Shown: positions 8,605 to 17,046, numbered from the stretch's first letter. The stretch is DNA of 64,000 nt from an uncultured Roseovarius sp. (GCA_951812895.1 OX638333.1:3576001-3640000), one strand, 5' to 3'. Notes: generated by a model from the sequence alone, not told the origin. A program made the numbers and translations.

Positions 8605-9453
8605 CTAATCTCGATCAGCGGTTTCAAAAGCGGCAAATGCATCCGCGTAGTCGGGATGCCAGCGCGACAGGGCCGGTCGGTTTTCTGACACGTCCCGCGC
8701 TGCCCACTCGACCCGGCGGCAGTCGCGTGTCTCATCGACATCGTTGTCCGGGCACAGAATGTAGAAATCGCCCTGGCTCATGCGCGCGATGAAATAATCC
8801 ACGGTTTGCTCGCTGCTCCAGGCCGCAGCAGGCTTTTGCGGAATAAAAGACGCGATCATTCCGGTGTAGGTGAAGCCAGGAACAAAAAGATGGGCTGAAA
8901 TCGGCGCGCCTGACTCCCGCAGTTCATGGGCCAATTGTTCGGTCAACACCCGGACAGCTGCTTTGGACACGTTGTAGCCGGAGTTTCCGGGCGGTGTCGT
9001 GATACCTTGTTTTGAGCCGGTGTTGACGACGACTGCCGGGCGATCCGCCTCGATCATCCGCGGCAGAAACGCGTGAATGCCTCTGAGCACTCCCATGAAA
9101 TTCACGTCGAGAAGTCGCTGCCAGTTTTCCATCTCCGCCCATGACTTGGTCGGCATTCCGATCCCTGCGTTGTTCATCAAAACAGCCACGGGTCCAGCCG
9201 CAAAGGCCGTGTCGGCAAGTGCCTCTACATCCGCATCGCGCGTGACATCAGTGGCGACGCCGATCACGTCGGCTCTGCCGATCGCGTGCGCCCCGACCTC
9301 CGCAACGGCCTCGTCAAGCTGTGGCCCCGGCAAATCTGCAAGGATCACGCCGAACCCGGCCTGAGCGAACCGGACAGCGGCGACCCGGCCAACCCCGCTT
9401 GCTGCTCCTGTGACAACGGCATTGCCGCCTGCCTTAATCGCGTCTTCATACAT
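8605..9453 (-). CDS. Short-chain dehydrogenase/reductase
   Basis: 282-aa classical SDR. The cofactor motif TGAASGVGR is at residues 16-24, NNAGIGMP follows strand 4, Ser lies in VVNTGSKQGI and the active-site motif is YNVSK. The acidic residue after strand 2 (LADLPG) suggests NAD(H) preference. The extended C-terminus carries a WSSEQTVDYFIARMSQGDFYI segment seen in a subset of bacterial SDRs acting on hydrophobic alcohols or ketones. The substrate is unknown. It stands alone between the NAT remnant and the cyclase gene. Confidence 0.85.
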   Translation of the reverse strand: MYEDAIKAGGNAVVTGAASGVGRVAAVRFAQAGFGVILADLPGPQLDEAVAEVGAHAIGRADVIGVATDVTRDADVEALADTAFAAGPVAVLMNNAGIGMPTKSWAEMENWQRLLDVNFMGVLRGIHAFLPRMIEADRPAVVVNTGSKQGITTPPGNSGYNVSKAAVRVLTEQLAHELRESGAPISAHLFVPGFTYTGMIASFIPQKPAAAWSSEQTVDYFIARMSQGDFYILCPDNDVDETRDCRRVEWAARDVSENRPALSRWHPDYADAFAAFETADRD

Positions 9454-9561
9454 AGAAAACTCCTTTCATTTCCGCCCATCGCGGCGTGGGGGGATCCCTG
9501 ACTTGTTTAGCCTGATTAGGCTTCTACGGCTGGAGAAGGAGGTGCATGTGTGCCGCCGCAC

Positions 9562-10797
9562 TCAATCCAGCGTATAAAGTTCCTGGCGCTCTGTAACGCC
9601 ACGCAGGCGATATTGGCCAAGAGACACGAGATCGGGAATGCTGTCCAGCAACGGGCGTGCAACTTTGGCCGAAATGACGATAGATTGATCCACAGCGCTG
9701 CACATGCCCAGGATCCGCGCAGTCGTATTAACTGCCGGGCCAATCACCGTGAAATCGAGCCGGGTCTTGCCGCCGATGTTGCCGTAAAGAACATCGCCTG
9801 CGTGCAGAGCAAGTGTAAAGCCGGTGGTGGTCAAACCTTCCGTCATGCGCCGTTTGTTCAGCTTGTCGAATGCGTCGCGCAACTCGATGGTGGCCTCAAT
9901 GGCAACACGGCGCGCGTCAGGGATCTGATCCATATCGAAAATGGCCAACATTCCATCGCCCATGAATTTCAACACGTTGCCGCCGTTGCGTTCGACCACA
10001 TCCACGGCCACACCAAAACAGTCGTTGAGCATTTCTATGATTGCGGTGCCGGGCAGCGCTTCCGATAACTTGGTGAAACCGCGCAAATCGAAGTCCCAGA
10101 TCACGGCCGGGATCGTTTGGGTCGATCCGCGCGTTATATCACCTGACAGCACTCTCTTGCTGGCGTCACGACCCAGATACGCGGCTGTTATGTCTTCTGC
10201 CATCAACCGGTTTGCCCCGCATTTGAGTGTCAGACAAATCGGTAGCAGCAACTGGCGTAAGCCATCCAGATGGGCGTCGGTGAAACCGCCCGGTGTGTCC
10301 GTTGTCAGGGATATGATCACGCCTTCTTCGAACCGCACATCGTCGCCGGGCGCAGCGTTGTCAGTGCGAAGAAACAACCTTTTTACCGCGAAATAATCGG
10401 TGGTGCCGCGTTCGCGAAGTTCATCGAATATGGGAAAACTCAACACCGGGTCAGTGTCCGTCAAATTTTGTCTGATCTCCTCGGTATTGTTGGCCAGAAG
10501 GTAGTAAATCGGGCTGCGTACAAATTCTTCGGTCGTATCGGGCCCACGCCCGAAGTCTTGTCGTTCGCTGTCGCCATCGCGGTGCCAGCGAAAGGCCACC
10601 GCGCCAATCTCGGGATGGTGCGCGCGCATGGTGATGTTTACACGCTGTATTGGGATCCCCGCCAGCACCAGTCGATTGCAGCATTCTTCCAGCCAGGTTT
10701 CGACTGGCGTGTTCTCAAGACCCTGCTGAATCAACCAATCGGTGAGAACTTTCAGTGAGGTCGTTGTTTCCCGGTTTTCGAGGGTCGGGGCTGCCAT
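9562..10797 (-). CDS. Class III adenylate/guanylate cyclase with an N-terminal sensor-like region
   Basis: 411-aa soluble protein. Residues about 1-210 form a family-specific N-terminal region (GAF-like in length, function unknown). The C-terminal catalytic domain begins VIWDFDLRGFTKLSE, with the metal Asp before LRGFT and a second Asp in LKFMGDGMLAIF, and continues through GDVLYGNIGG and FTVIGPAVNTTARI, which carries the transition-state-type Asn. It should make cAMP (or cGMP) in the cytoplasm. The start at 10797 is supported by AAGGAGAC seven bases upstream. No transmembrane segment is seen. The input signal is unknown. Confidence 0.88.
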   Translation of the reverse strand: MAAPTLENRETTTSLKVLTDWLIQQGLENTPVETWLEECCNRLVLAGIPIQRVNITMRAHHPEIGAVAFRWHRDGDSERQDFGRGPDTTEEFVRSPIYYLLANNTEEIRQNLTDTDPVLSFPIFDELRERGTTDYFAVKRLFLRTDNAAPGDDVRFEEGVIISLTTDTPGGFTDAHLDGLRQLLLPICLTLKCGANRLMAEDITAAYLGRDASKRVLSGDITRGSTQTIPAVIWDFDLRGFTKLSEALPGTAIIEMLNDCFGVAVDVVERNGGNVLKFMGDGMLAIFDMDQIPDARRVAIEATIELRDAFDKLNKRRMTEGLTTTGFTLALHAGDVLYGNIGGKTRLDFTVIGPAVNTTARILGMCSAVDQSIVISAKVARPLLDSIPDLVSLGQYRLRGVTERQELYTLD

Positions 10798-11160
10798 ATC
10801 GTCTCCTTCGGGCAATCGGTTCAACTGAATTGCTATAGACACCATCTTCGGCGTTTGGTGCTTTGGTCAAGCCTCGCGCGCGCTTTGCGGCGGGTTTCAG
10901 TTGAAGTCACACGGTGGCTTTCTGCCACTGCTAACCATAGTTGGCGTCCATTGAAGGGCAAGTTTGCCGACTTTGCCGTCGCCGAGGCGAAATTCATTGC
11001 CGTGTTGGTCTGGTATTTAAGCGGTCGCTCAATTTTGGTCGAACATTAGAGTGACACAGACCATGCATTGGTCGCCCGTCCGCGGTCGCGCGATGCACTA
11101 TGTTTTTTTACTTTGTTAGGTGCGGGCATAAGCCTCAAAGCCAATTAGTTTCCATACAGC
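10798..11160. other. Gene-poor gap inside the GTA cargo region
   Basis: 363 bases between two minus-strand genes. Short open frames occur but none has a convincing start, ribosome binding site or codon pattern. No tRNA, clear terminator or repeat was recognised. It presumably contains the cyclase promoter. Confidence 0.6.
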
Positions 11161-12030
11161 TCAGGACAGACATTCAATCACTTTGTGAAAGAAAGGATCC
11201 ATATCGCGGAGCCTCGACCATAAGAGAACGATGTCTGCGGTGGCTTGGGGTGTGGAAATCGGAACTGTTCCAAGTGGGTTACCGTCATAGCTTTGATCGT
11301 TGGTCGGGTAAGAGTAACTGATACCGACGCCAAATCCGTGTGCCACGAGCGAACGCATCATTTCGAGCGATGTCACGCGTTGCCGGACCGTTGGTGTCAG
11401 GTGCAGGTCTGCAAACAACTGGCGGATGAACCGCTCAGACTGATTTTCATTGAAAAGGATCATGGGGTCGCTGATCAGCTCTGACAGCTCGACCGAGGAT
11501 CTTTGGGCAAGCGGATGGTTCGCTGGCAGAAAGGCAGCCGGAGCGACCTGACGAATGACGCGTTTGTCAAAGTCTTCTTTGAAGCCGACATCGTAGGAAA
11601 TAGCGATGTCAGAGCGTCCCTGGGACAGGTCGTTGGCCAGGTCGTTAAATCGACCTTCGCGGGCGCGAAATGTCATGGTTGGAAATTCAGATTCGAGCCG
11701 GTCGAGGGCAGGGGCAAGATACCAAGGAGCGATGTCTTCAAAACAGGTCAGGTTAAAGGCCGCTTCTGTATGCGCTTTAAGTTCAAGGCGGGCGGCCTGT
11801 TTAAGGAGTTTACGTGCCTCGGCGATGACCTGATGGCCAAATGGTGTGATCTGGATCGCTGCGCCTTTTTTCCGTATGAAGATTGCCTTTCCAAGGCGTT
11901 GTTCAACCCGGGTGATGGCGACGGATAAAGAGGGCTGTGACACGTTCAGCCGGTCCGCGGCATTGGTCAGGCTGCCGGCGTCGGCAACGGCCTCGATATA
12001 TTCATATTGGCGTAAAGTTATATATAACAT
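11161..12030 (-). CDS. LysR-family transcriptional regulator
   Basis: 289 aa. The N-terminal winged helix-turn-helix is clear (YEYIEAVADAGSLTNAADRL, then NVSQPSLSVAI), followed by the linker helix and a substrate-binding domain (FEDIAPWYLAPALDRLESEF, GRSDIAISYD, LVAHGFGVGISYS). It is divergent from the phytanoyl-CoA dioxygenase-like gene, 83 bases apart, the usual arrangement for a LysR protein and its target. A 7-N11-7 palindrome lies immediately upstream of its start codon, which also suggests autoregulation. The ligand is unknown. Confidence 0.9.
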   Translation of the reverse strand: MLYITLRQYEYIEAVADAGSLTNAADRLNVSQPSLSVAITRVEQRLGKAIFIRKKGAAIQITPFGHQVIAEARKLLKQAARLELKAHTEAAFNLTCFEDIAPWYLAPALDRLESEFPTMTFRAREGRFNDLANDLSQGRSDIAISYDVGFKEDFDKRVIRQVAPAAFLPANHPLAQRSSVELSELISDPMILFNENQSERFIRQLFADLHLTPTVRQRVTSLEMMRSLVAHGFGVGISYSYPTNDQSYDGNPLGTVPISTPQATADIVLLWSRLRDMDPFFHKVIECLS

Positions 12031-12036
12031 GAATCT

Positions 12037-12061
12037 AATAATATTATGGCTAAGTATTATT
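12037..12061. promoter_or_regulatory. Likely LysR operator (7-N11-7 palindrome)
   Basis: AATAATA, 11 bases, TATTATT: a perfect inverted repeat starting with A/T-rich arms in the typical LysR-box geometry, between the divergent lysR-type gene and the dioxygenase gene. It begins seven bases before the regulator's start codon. Confidence 0.55.
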
Positions 12062-12113
12062 GGAAGCTAATTTATATTCGCTCTAGTCTGCGCTCAACGC
12101 AAAGGAGCCCGTC

Positions 12114-12908
12114 ATGCACTCACTTATCACTCAAGAGCAAGTCGACACTTTTCAGCGCGACGGCGTCGTGCTGATCAAAGGGTTGTTCAAAGCCCATGTC
12201 GATACGATCCGTGCCGGGATCGAACGTAATATGAACGAGCCCGGCCCCTACGCGGCCGAAAACCTCAAGGAAGGCGAAGGCGGGCGGTTTTTTGATGATT
12301 ACTGCAATTGGACCCGCATTCCTGAATTCACACAGGTGATCAACGACTCTTCTGCCGGAGAAGTTGCCGCCGACCTGATGAAATCGAAGCGCGTACAGGT
12401 GTTTCATGACCATGTTCTGGTGAAAGAGCCCGGTACGTCAAAGGCGACACCGTGGCATCAGGATGGACCGTATTATTTTGTGGATGGTGTTCAGAATGTA
12501 AGCTTCTGGTCGCCAATGGATCCGGTCAAAGGTGCGAGCCTGCGTTGTGTTGCAGGCAGCCATGCGTGGGAGAAGCCGGTTTTGCCGACCCGCTGGCTTG
12601 CCGAGACGAGTTTTTATCCGGATGAAGACAAATACATTCCGGTCCCTGATCCAGATGCAGAAGGCATGGAGATCCGGGAATGGGAGATGGAGCCCGGTGA
12701 TGCGGTTGCGTTTAACTATGGAACCTTGCATGGCGCACGCGGGAATACGACGGAAACACGTCGCCGCGCATTTTCGCTACGCCTGGTGGGTGATGATGCA
12801 CGTTATGTGGAGCGTCCGGGCCCGACGTCGCCCCCGTTCCCGGGCCATAACATGAAGGCCGGCGAAGTGCTGCGCGAAGATTGGTTCCCGGTCATTTATC
12901 AGAGCTAA
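12114..12908 (+). CDS. Phytanoyl-CoA dioxygenase (PhyH)-family Fe(II)/2-oxoglutarate oxygenase
   Basis: 264-aa non-haem iron oxygenase that would hydroxylate a small molecule with 2-oxoglutarate and O2. The metal triad is visible as HQD in TPWHQDGPYYFVDG and a distal His in NYGTLHGARGN; the 2-oxoglutarate-binding Arg is in RRRAFSLRLVGDD. Length is typical. AAGGAG precedes the start. It is the presumed target of the divergent LysR regulator and is followed by a strong hairpin, so it is probably a single-gene unit. Substrates of bacterial members are diverse (ectoine, phosphonates, acyl-CoA); none is indicated here. Confidence 0.9.
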   Translation: MHSLITQEQVDTFQRDGVVLIKGLFKAHVDTIRAGIERNMNEPGPYAAENLKEGEGGRFFDDYCNWTRIPEFTQVINDSSAGEVAADLMKSKRVQVFHDHVLVKEPGTSKATPWHQDGPYYFVDGVQNVSFWSPMDPVKGASLRCVAGSHAWEKPVLPTRWLAETSFYPDEDKYIPVPDPDAEGMEIREWEMEPGDAVAFNYGTLHGARGNTTETRRRAFSLRLVGDDARYVERPGPTSPPFPGHNMKAGEVLREDWFPVIYQS

Positions 12909-12921
12909 TAATGGTGGCATT

Positions 12922-12950
12922 TTTTCGGCACGTGTCGGGCGTGCCGAAAA
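12922..12950. terminator. Strong hairpin after the dioxygenase gene
   Basis: An 11-bp perfect stem, TTTTCGGCACG and CGTGCCGAAAA, with a 7-base loop starts 14 bases after the stop codon. It has T-rich DNA on one side and A-rich DNA on the other, so it could stop transcription in either direction. Confidence 0.7.
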
Positions 12951-13036
12951 CAAGCGATTTGTTTGGCATTTTCGCAAATGTTGCAGCGGAGGTTTGAATA
13001 TCGCTAACTGAGTGTAGCATCCGGTAGGATGGATAA

Positions 13037-13094
13037 AGTACGAAATCGTACTTGTATTTAGTTCGAAATGGCACTACAAGTGCGATATCGAACT
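13037..13094. promoter_or_regulatory. Three operator-like 16-bp palindromes upstream of the nitroreductase-marR operon
   Basis: AGTACGAAATCGTACT (13037-13052), AGTTCGAAATGGCACT (13060-13075) and AGTGCGATATCGAACT (13079-13094) share the pattern AGTNCGAWATSGNACT. The last one ends 15 bases before the nitroreductase start codon. MarR dimers bind pseudo-palindromes of this size, and a marR gene is the second gene of the operon. Confidence 0.65.
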
Positions 13095-13109
13095 AAATGG
13101 AGCTGCAAA

Positions 13110-14216
13110 ATGTCATTCTCAAGACGCAAATTCATCAGCCTGGTCGGGGGCGGGGTTGTGCTGGCGGCTACGGCCTCTGCTGCTGGTTTTTTGACGACAC
13201 GTCGACCAGATCAGGCGCTCGTCCCATGGTCAACGGCAGGCGCATATGACGAGCCACGTATGCGGGCGCTGTCATATGCTATTCTCGCACCGAACCCGCA
13301 TAATCGGCAGCCGTGGGTTGCGGAGTTGCTGGGTGAAGACAGGCTTGTCATCTACCGTGACAAGACACGAAACTTACCTGAATCTGACCCGTTTGATCGG
13401 CAACTTACCATCGGAATGGGCTGTTTTCTGGAATTGTTGCGCATGGCCGCAGCCGAGGATGGCCATGCGTTGGACACCACTCTCTTTCCTGAGGGAGAGG
13501 GCGGGCCGGTGGCTGAACTCAGATTTGTTGCTGGCGGGGTTGCTGACCCGTTGTTTGCACATGTCTTCGATCGGCATACAAATCGCCGGGCCTATGAGGA
13601 TAGGGCCGTTGATGCAGATGCGCTGGCAAAATTGAAGGGATTTGCAACAATTAAGAATGATCCATCTGATGTACGCGCGCTGCGCGTCCTGACAAGAGAG
13701 GCGATGGCGATCGAAATGACAACGCATCACGTATACGAAGAAAGTGTTGATCTGATGCGTTTCGGAAAATCGGAGATCGAGGCAAATCCGGATGGTATAT
13801 CGCTGGGTGGGCCGTTTTTGGAAAGCCTGATGCTAGCGGGGCTGCTAAATCGCGAAGATCAGTCAGACCAAAACAGCGAAAGTTTCAAATCCGGGTTTGA
13901 CATGATGCAAGACGCGCTGGAAGCGACCCCGGCATATGCAGTGGTGACCAGCAAGGGCAACGCCCGCGTTGATCAGATCGCAGCTGGGCGCGACTGGATC
14001 AGGTTGCATCTGGCGGCGACCGGGCTCGGGTTGGCAATGCAGCCAGTCAGTCAGGCGTTGCAGGAATACCCCGAGATGGGAAAGCTTTATACACAGAATC
14101 ACGAAATGCTGGCGAGCCCCGGTGAGACGGTTCAAATGCTTGGGAGGTTAGGCTATGGTCCGGCCATTAGCCCCAGCCCACGATGGCCATTGGAGACACG
14201 TTTAGCTCATGCCTGA
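13110..14216 (+). CDS. Tat-exported nitroreductase-family flavoprotein
   Basis: 368 aa. The N-terminus MSFSRRKFISLVGGGVVLAA is a twin-arginine (SRRKF) signal with a hydrophobic core, so the protein should be exported folded with its flavin. After it comes a nitroreductase-like fold: YAILAPNPHNRQPW is the FMN-binding SxxxxQPW-type segment, and IRLHLAATGLGLAMQP the C-terminal conserved helix. It may reduce quinones, nitro compounds or similar oxidants in the periplasm. The ATG at 13110 places the RR motif correctly; an upstream TTG would run through the operator array. It overlaps marR by 8 bases. Confidence 0.83.
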   Translation: MSFSRRKFISLVGGGVVLAATASAAGFLTTRRPDQALVPWSTAGAYDEPRMRALSYAILAPNPHNRQPWVAELLGEDRLVIYRDKTRNLPESDPFDRQLTIGMGCFLELLRMAAAEDGHALDTTLFPEGEGGPVAELRFVAGGVADPLFAHVFDRHTNRRAYEDRAVDADALAKLKGFATIKNDPSDVRALRVLTREAMAIEMTTHHVYEESVDLMRFGKSEIEANPDGISLGGPFLESLMLAGLLNREDQSDQNSESFKSGFDMMQDALEATPAYAVVTSKGNARVDQIAAGRDWIRLHLAATGLGLAMQPVSQALQEYPEMGKLYTQNHEMLASPGETVQMLGRLGYGPAISPSPRWPLETRLAHA

Positions 14217-14664
14217 CGACAGCTATGATCCCTATTTCACATTGTTGTACGAAGTGGGGATTATCAACCAGATCAGTACGGCATTTCTGGAGACGCGTCT
14301 TCCGGATGGTCTGTTGGTGTCTCATTTTGGAGTTGTCAGCCATCTGATCCGGGTGCGTGATGGCGCAACCCCGCTGGAACTGGCGCGGGCTTTTCAGGTT
14401 GCGAAGACGACGATGACCCATACGCTGGCCGGGTTAGAGACGCATGGGTTTGTCGAAATGCGGCCTAACCCGGACGATAAAAGGTCCAAACGGGTCTGGC
14501 TAACCTCTGAGGGGCGGCAATTTCGAGACGACGCCTTGGCACGGATGGAGCCGTTGCTGGAGACGCTGTCGGAGCGATTCTCGTCAGAGCGGGTGGTCGA
14601 GATGTTGCCCGATCTGGCAGAGTTTCGCGCTGTGATCGACCGGCTAAGGGACGGGATTTCCTAG
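14209..14664 (+). CDS. MarR-family transcriptional regulator
   Basis: 151 aa with a central winged helix: TPLELARAFQVAKTTMTHTL is the helix-turn-helix and RPNPDDKRSKRVWLT the wing with its DxRxxxVxLT signature, flanked by dimerisation helices. The start lies inside the end of the nitroreductase gene, so the two are translated together. It probably represses the operon through the palindromes at 13037-13094 and is released by a ligand or oxidant. No cysteine redox pair is obvious. Confidence 0.9.
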   Translation: MPDDSYDPYFTLLYEVGIINQISTAFLETRLPDGLLVSHFGVVSHLIRVRDGATPLELARAFQVAKTTMTHTLAGLETHGFVEMRPNPDDKRSKRVWLTSEGRQFRDDALARMEPLLETLSERFSSERVVEMLPDLAEFRAVIDRLRDGIS

Positions 14665-14700
14665 GTTTTATGCAATTTAGTTCCAGGGCGTAAGGAGTGC

Positions 14701-15696
14701 CTAGCTTCCATGCATCCGTTTGCGGCGGTCGCGCATTTTGGCGTCCTGCGCCTCTGTCCCGTCGTGGAATGATCCGAACCAGCGGTCCCATGGCATTTCC
14801 AGAGTGCCGTAATTGCACTCAAAATAGCGGTGATGCATCTGGTGGAAGAAATCCCCCAAGGCCAGTTGACGCTTGTCGCGGATGAAGAGGCTTTCAAATC
14901 CGGAATGGGATGTCGAGGCCTCCAGCGATTTGAGCTGTAGGTGAAAAAGGACGTGAATCGGATGTGACGCGACGATCCAGTGGATCATACACGTGCTGAG
15001 ATAGAGCAGATGTTCCACCGGGTGCATCGACATTCCGGACCATGGGCCGATGTTGATGTTGCGGTGATGTAGCGAATGGGCCAGTCGGTAGAGCGGTGGC
15101 CAGTGCAGCAGCCGGTGGATCCAGTAGAAATGGAAGGACCCCCAGATGGGGATCAGGAAAAAGAGCAGGACAAACCAGATCGGGTGTTCTGCAAAGGTAA
15201 TCATGGTGATGTATCCATTGGCATAGGCCCAGTAACTGGCCCATTCAAACAACGTCCAGACGGTTACGCCGCTTGCGAGAGTCCAGAACATATTGTCGTG
15301 GACCTGATTTCTGAATGAAAAGGCACGGGATTTGGCCGCCAGATCGCGGGGGTCGAACTTTCGCTTATCGGTTTGCTTTTTCAGGGTGAACAGAAACAGA
15401 TGCAGCCCGCCGGCCACAAAGATCATCAGGGCGAGGTTGCGCGCCCAGATCTGGAGCATCCAGTCGGCCTGAAATGTGGTGGCGCGCTCAAGGGCGGGTT
15501 GGGTCAGGGCCCACGTTGCCAGCGACAAGCCGAGAATCAGCAGGCGGGCGGTGGTGGTAGCCCAGGATTCAGTGACCCATTTGAGGATAGCACGGGGGTT
15601 GGGGGGCCATGCGAAAAGCGGAGAGAGGGCGACCGGTTCCTCCGGCACCCACTGCCAGCCTTTTGAGATCATTTTGGATTGGGGGTTGGTCGGCAT
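14701..15696 (-). CDS. Fatty acid hydroxylase / sterol desaturase-family membrane protein
   Basis: 331 aa with several membrane spans (for example ARLLILGLSLATWALTQPAL, LALMIFVAGGLHLFLFTL, IWFVLLFFLIPIWG). Diiron-type histidine boxes are present: HRLLHWPPLYRLAHSLHHRN, HPVEHLLYLS and FHQMHHRYF. The family hydroxylates or desaturates lipids such as sterols, carotenoids or fatty acids with O2. The substrate is unknown. It converges on marR, with 36 bases between the stops, and is followed upstream by a 25-bp palindromic element. Confidence 0.88.
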   Translation of the reverse strand: MPTNPQSKMISKGWQWVPEEPVALSPLFAWPPNPRAILKWVTESWATTTARLLILGLSLATWALTQPALERATTFQADWMLQIWARNLALMIFVAGGLHLFLFTLKKQTDKRKFDPRDLAAKSRAFSFRNQVHDNMFWTLASGVTVWTLFEWASYWAYANGYITMITFAEHPIWFVLLFFLIPIWGSFHFYWIHRLLHWPPLYRLAHSLHHRNINIGPWSGMSMHPVEHLLYLSTCMIHWIVASHPIHVLFHLQLKSLEASTSHSGFESLFIRDKRQLALGDFFHQMHHRYFECNYGTLEMPWDRWFGSFHDGTEAQDAKMRDRRKRMHGS

Positions 15697-15776
15697 GATT
15701 GGAGTCTTTTCGGGTGCGGGATTTGGAGGCCAGCATGACGGGCGGCGAGGGAGATGTCTATGGATGCTTTTGTGAG

Positions 15777-15803
15777 AGGGTGGGTTTGAAACCCACCCTG
15801 CGG
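15777..15803. repeat. 25-bp palindromic dispersed element, copy 2
   Basis: A perfect 11-1-11 palindrome (AGGGTGGGTTT, G, AAACCCACCCT) followed by GCGG, in the gap between the hydroxylase and the nitronate monooxygenase genes. The matching 25-bp unit is 15779-15803. Confidence 0.75.
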
Positions 15804-15825
15804 TCGAGAATTTCTGTGGGGCAAT

Positions 15826-16884
15826 TCAGCGAAACGCTGAGAGGCAGGCAGAGGTTTCGGAGGCCAATGTTTCGACCAGCTCTGCGGCAGGCATGTCGCG
15901 GGTGAGGGCCACGGCCTGCCCGGCCAGAAGGCCCAGATAGTCAGGATCATCATCCTTTTCCAGCGGGCCCGTAAGGCCGTACTGTGCCGGGAAGGGTGCC
16001 GGATGTGTGCCACTTTCGGCAAGTTGTCGGGTGAGGCGGTTGTGGATAGCCCGGGCCGGGCGACCGGAGATGAGGTCGGTTTGTTCAGTGCTGGTGTCCG
16101 ACGTCGTACGCATGGCCGCGCGATAGCCGTCGGTGATATCTGCCTCCGGGCAGCGCAGGAAGGCGGTTCCGATCTGGGCTGCGCTGGCCCCCAGCATGAA
16201 GGCCGCAGCAATGCCGCGCCCGTCGGCAATGCCACCGGCGGCGATCACCGGGACATCCACTGCATCGACGACCTGTGGCAGCAGGGTCAGAAGGCTGGGA
16301 CGCGTGGTGATTTTGTCGCCCAGAAAAAAGCCGTGATGGCCGCCTGCCTCGGTCCCCTGGGCGATGATGGCGTCCATGCCGCGATTTGCGAGGATACGGG
16401 CCTCAGCCACAGTTGTGGCGCTGCAGATCAGGAAGATGCCGGCCTCTTTTAGGGCTGCGATGATGGCGTCAGAAGGTAATCCAAAGTGAAAACTGACCAC
16501 CTCTGGCCGTTGGCAGAGAAGCATGTCGAGATGCTCATCGGTGATGCAGCCCGCGCTGGCCGAGGGTTGCGGCACAGGTCCGAGAGATTTGTTGTCGTAG
16601 AGCGGTTGCAGCGTCGCGCGCATGTCTTCGGCGGTGTTGGTCAGATCACCGGGATCCCCCCAGAGCGGATAATTTACGTTGAGGCTGCCCGCCGTCTGTT
16701 GCCGCATTCCGGCGATCCGGCGGGCGCCGTCCTCTGCCGAGAAACCCCACATGCCGAGGCTGCCCAGAGCGCCCGACCTGCTGACTTCGGCGGCGAGCAG
16801 GGGCGTTGTATGCTCGCCCATCGGGGCCTGAATGATTGGCCATTTCAGAGAGAGACGTTCGGTTAGCGCGTTTTGTGGCCACAT
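15826..16884 (-). CDS. Nitronate monooxygenase (2-nitropropane dioxygenase family)
   Basis: 352-aa TIM-barrel flavoprotein. The N-terminal strand WPIIQAPMGEHTTPLLAAEV binds FMN; VSFHFGLPSD, AIIAQGTEAGGHHGF (family His signature) and VPVIAAGGIADGRGIAAAFM with LGASAAQIGTAFL form the phosphate-binding end. It oxidises alkyl nitronates such as propionate-3-nitronate. The ATG at 16884 begins just before the first conserved strand; a longer open frame upstream lacks family features. It is the last gene of the cargo before the GTA portal gene and is transcribed away from it. Confidence 0.9.
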   Translation of the reverse strand: MWPQNALTERLSLKWPIIQAPMGEHTTPLLAAEVSRSGALGSLGMWGFSAEDGARRIAGMRQQTAGSLNVNYPLWGDPGDLTNTAEDMRATLQPLYDNKSLGPVPQPSASAGCITDEHLDMLLCQRPEVVSFHFGLPSDAIIAALKEAGIFLICSATTVAEARILANRGMDAIIAQGTEAGGHHGFFLGDKITTRPSLLTLLPQVVDAVDVPVIAAGGIADGRGIAAAFMLGASAAQIGTAFLRCPEADITDGYRAAMRTTSDTSTEQTDLISGRPARAIHNRLTRQLAESGTHPAPFPAQYGLTGPLEKDDDPDYLGLLAGQAVALTRDMPAAELVETLASETSACLSAFR

Positions 16885-16941
16885 CTGGAGCCCCTGTTTT
16901 TGTTGCCTGCTGGCGCAGTCTGGGGGGCAGCGTACGGTGAT

Positions 16942-16963
16942 GTAAACCTTTGGTAAACCTTTG
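16942..16963. promoter_or_regulatory. Perfect tandem 11-bp repeat upstream of GTA g3
   Basis: GTAAACCTTTG occurs twice head-to-tail in the 162-base gap between the divergent nitronate monooxygenase and g3. On the minus strand it reads TTTA-N7-TTTA, one base per half from the CtrA site TTAA-N7-TTAA. As the only gap directly in front of g3, it is where a second GTA promoter would have to lie. Function is inferred. Confidence 0.35.
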
Positions 16964-17046
16964 GCGGTCTGATGCTTCTCAACAAAGCGACTGGGCCGAT
17001 CGGCGGTTTCGGGCACTGGGACAGCAGACCAAGGAGTATATCCAAC

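Noticed and set aside
10855-11049. 64-codon open frame in the gap after the cyclase gene
   Set aside because: No ribosome binding site, no family resemblance and codon use unlike the neighbours.
7209-17046. The interrupted GTA region as an active prophage
   Set aside because: There are no integrase, repressor, replication or lysis genes; the gene set and order match a gene transfer agent, and the inserted genes are metabolic.
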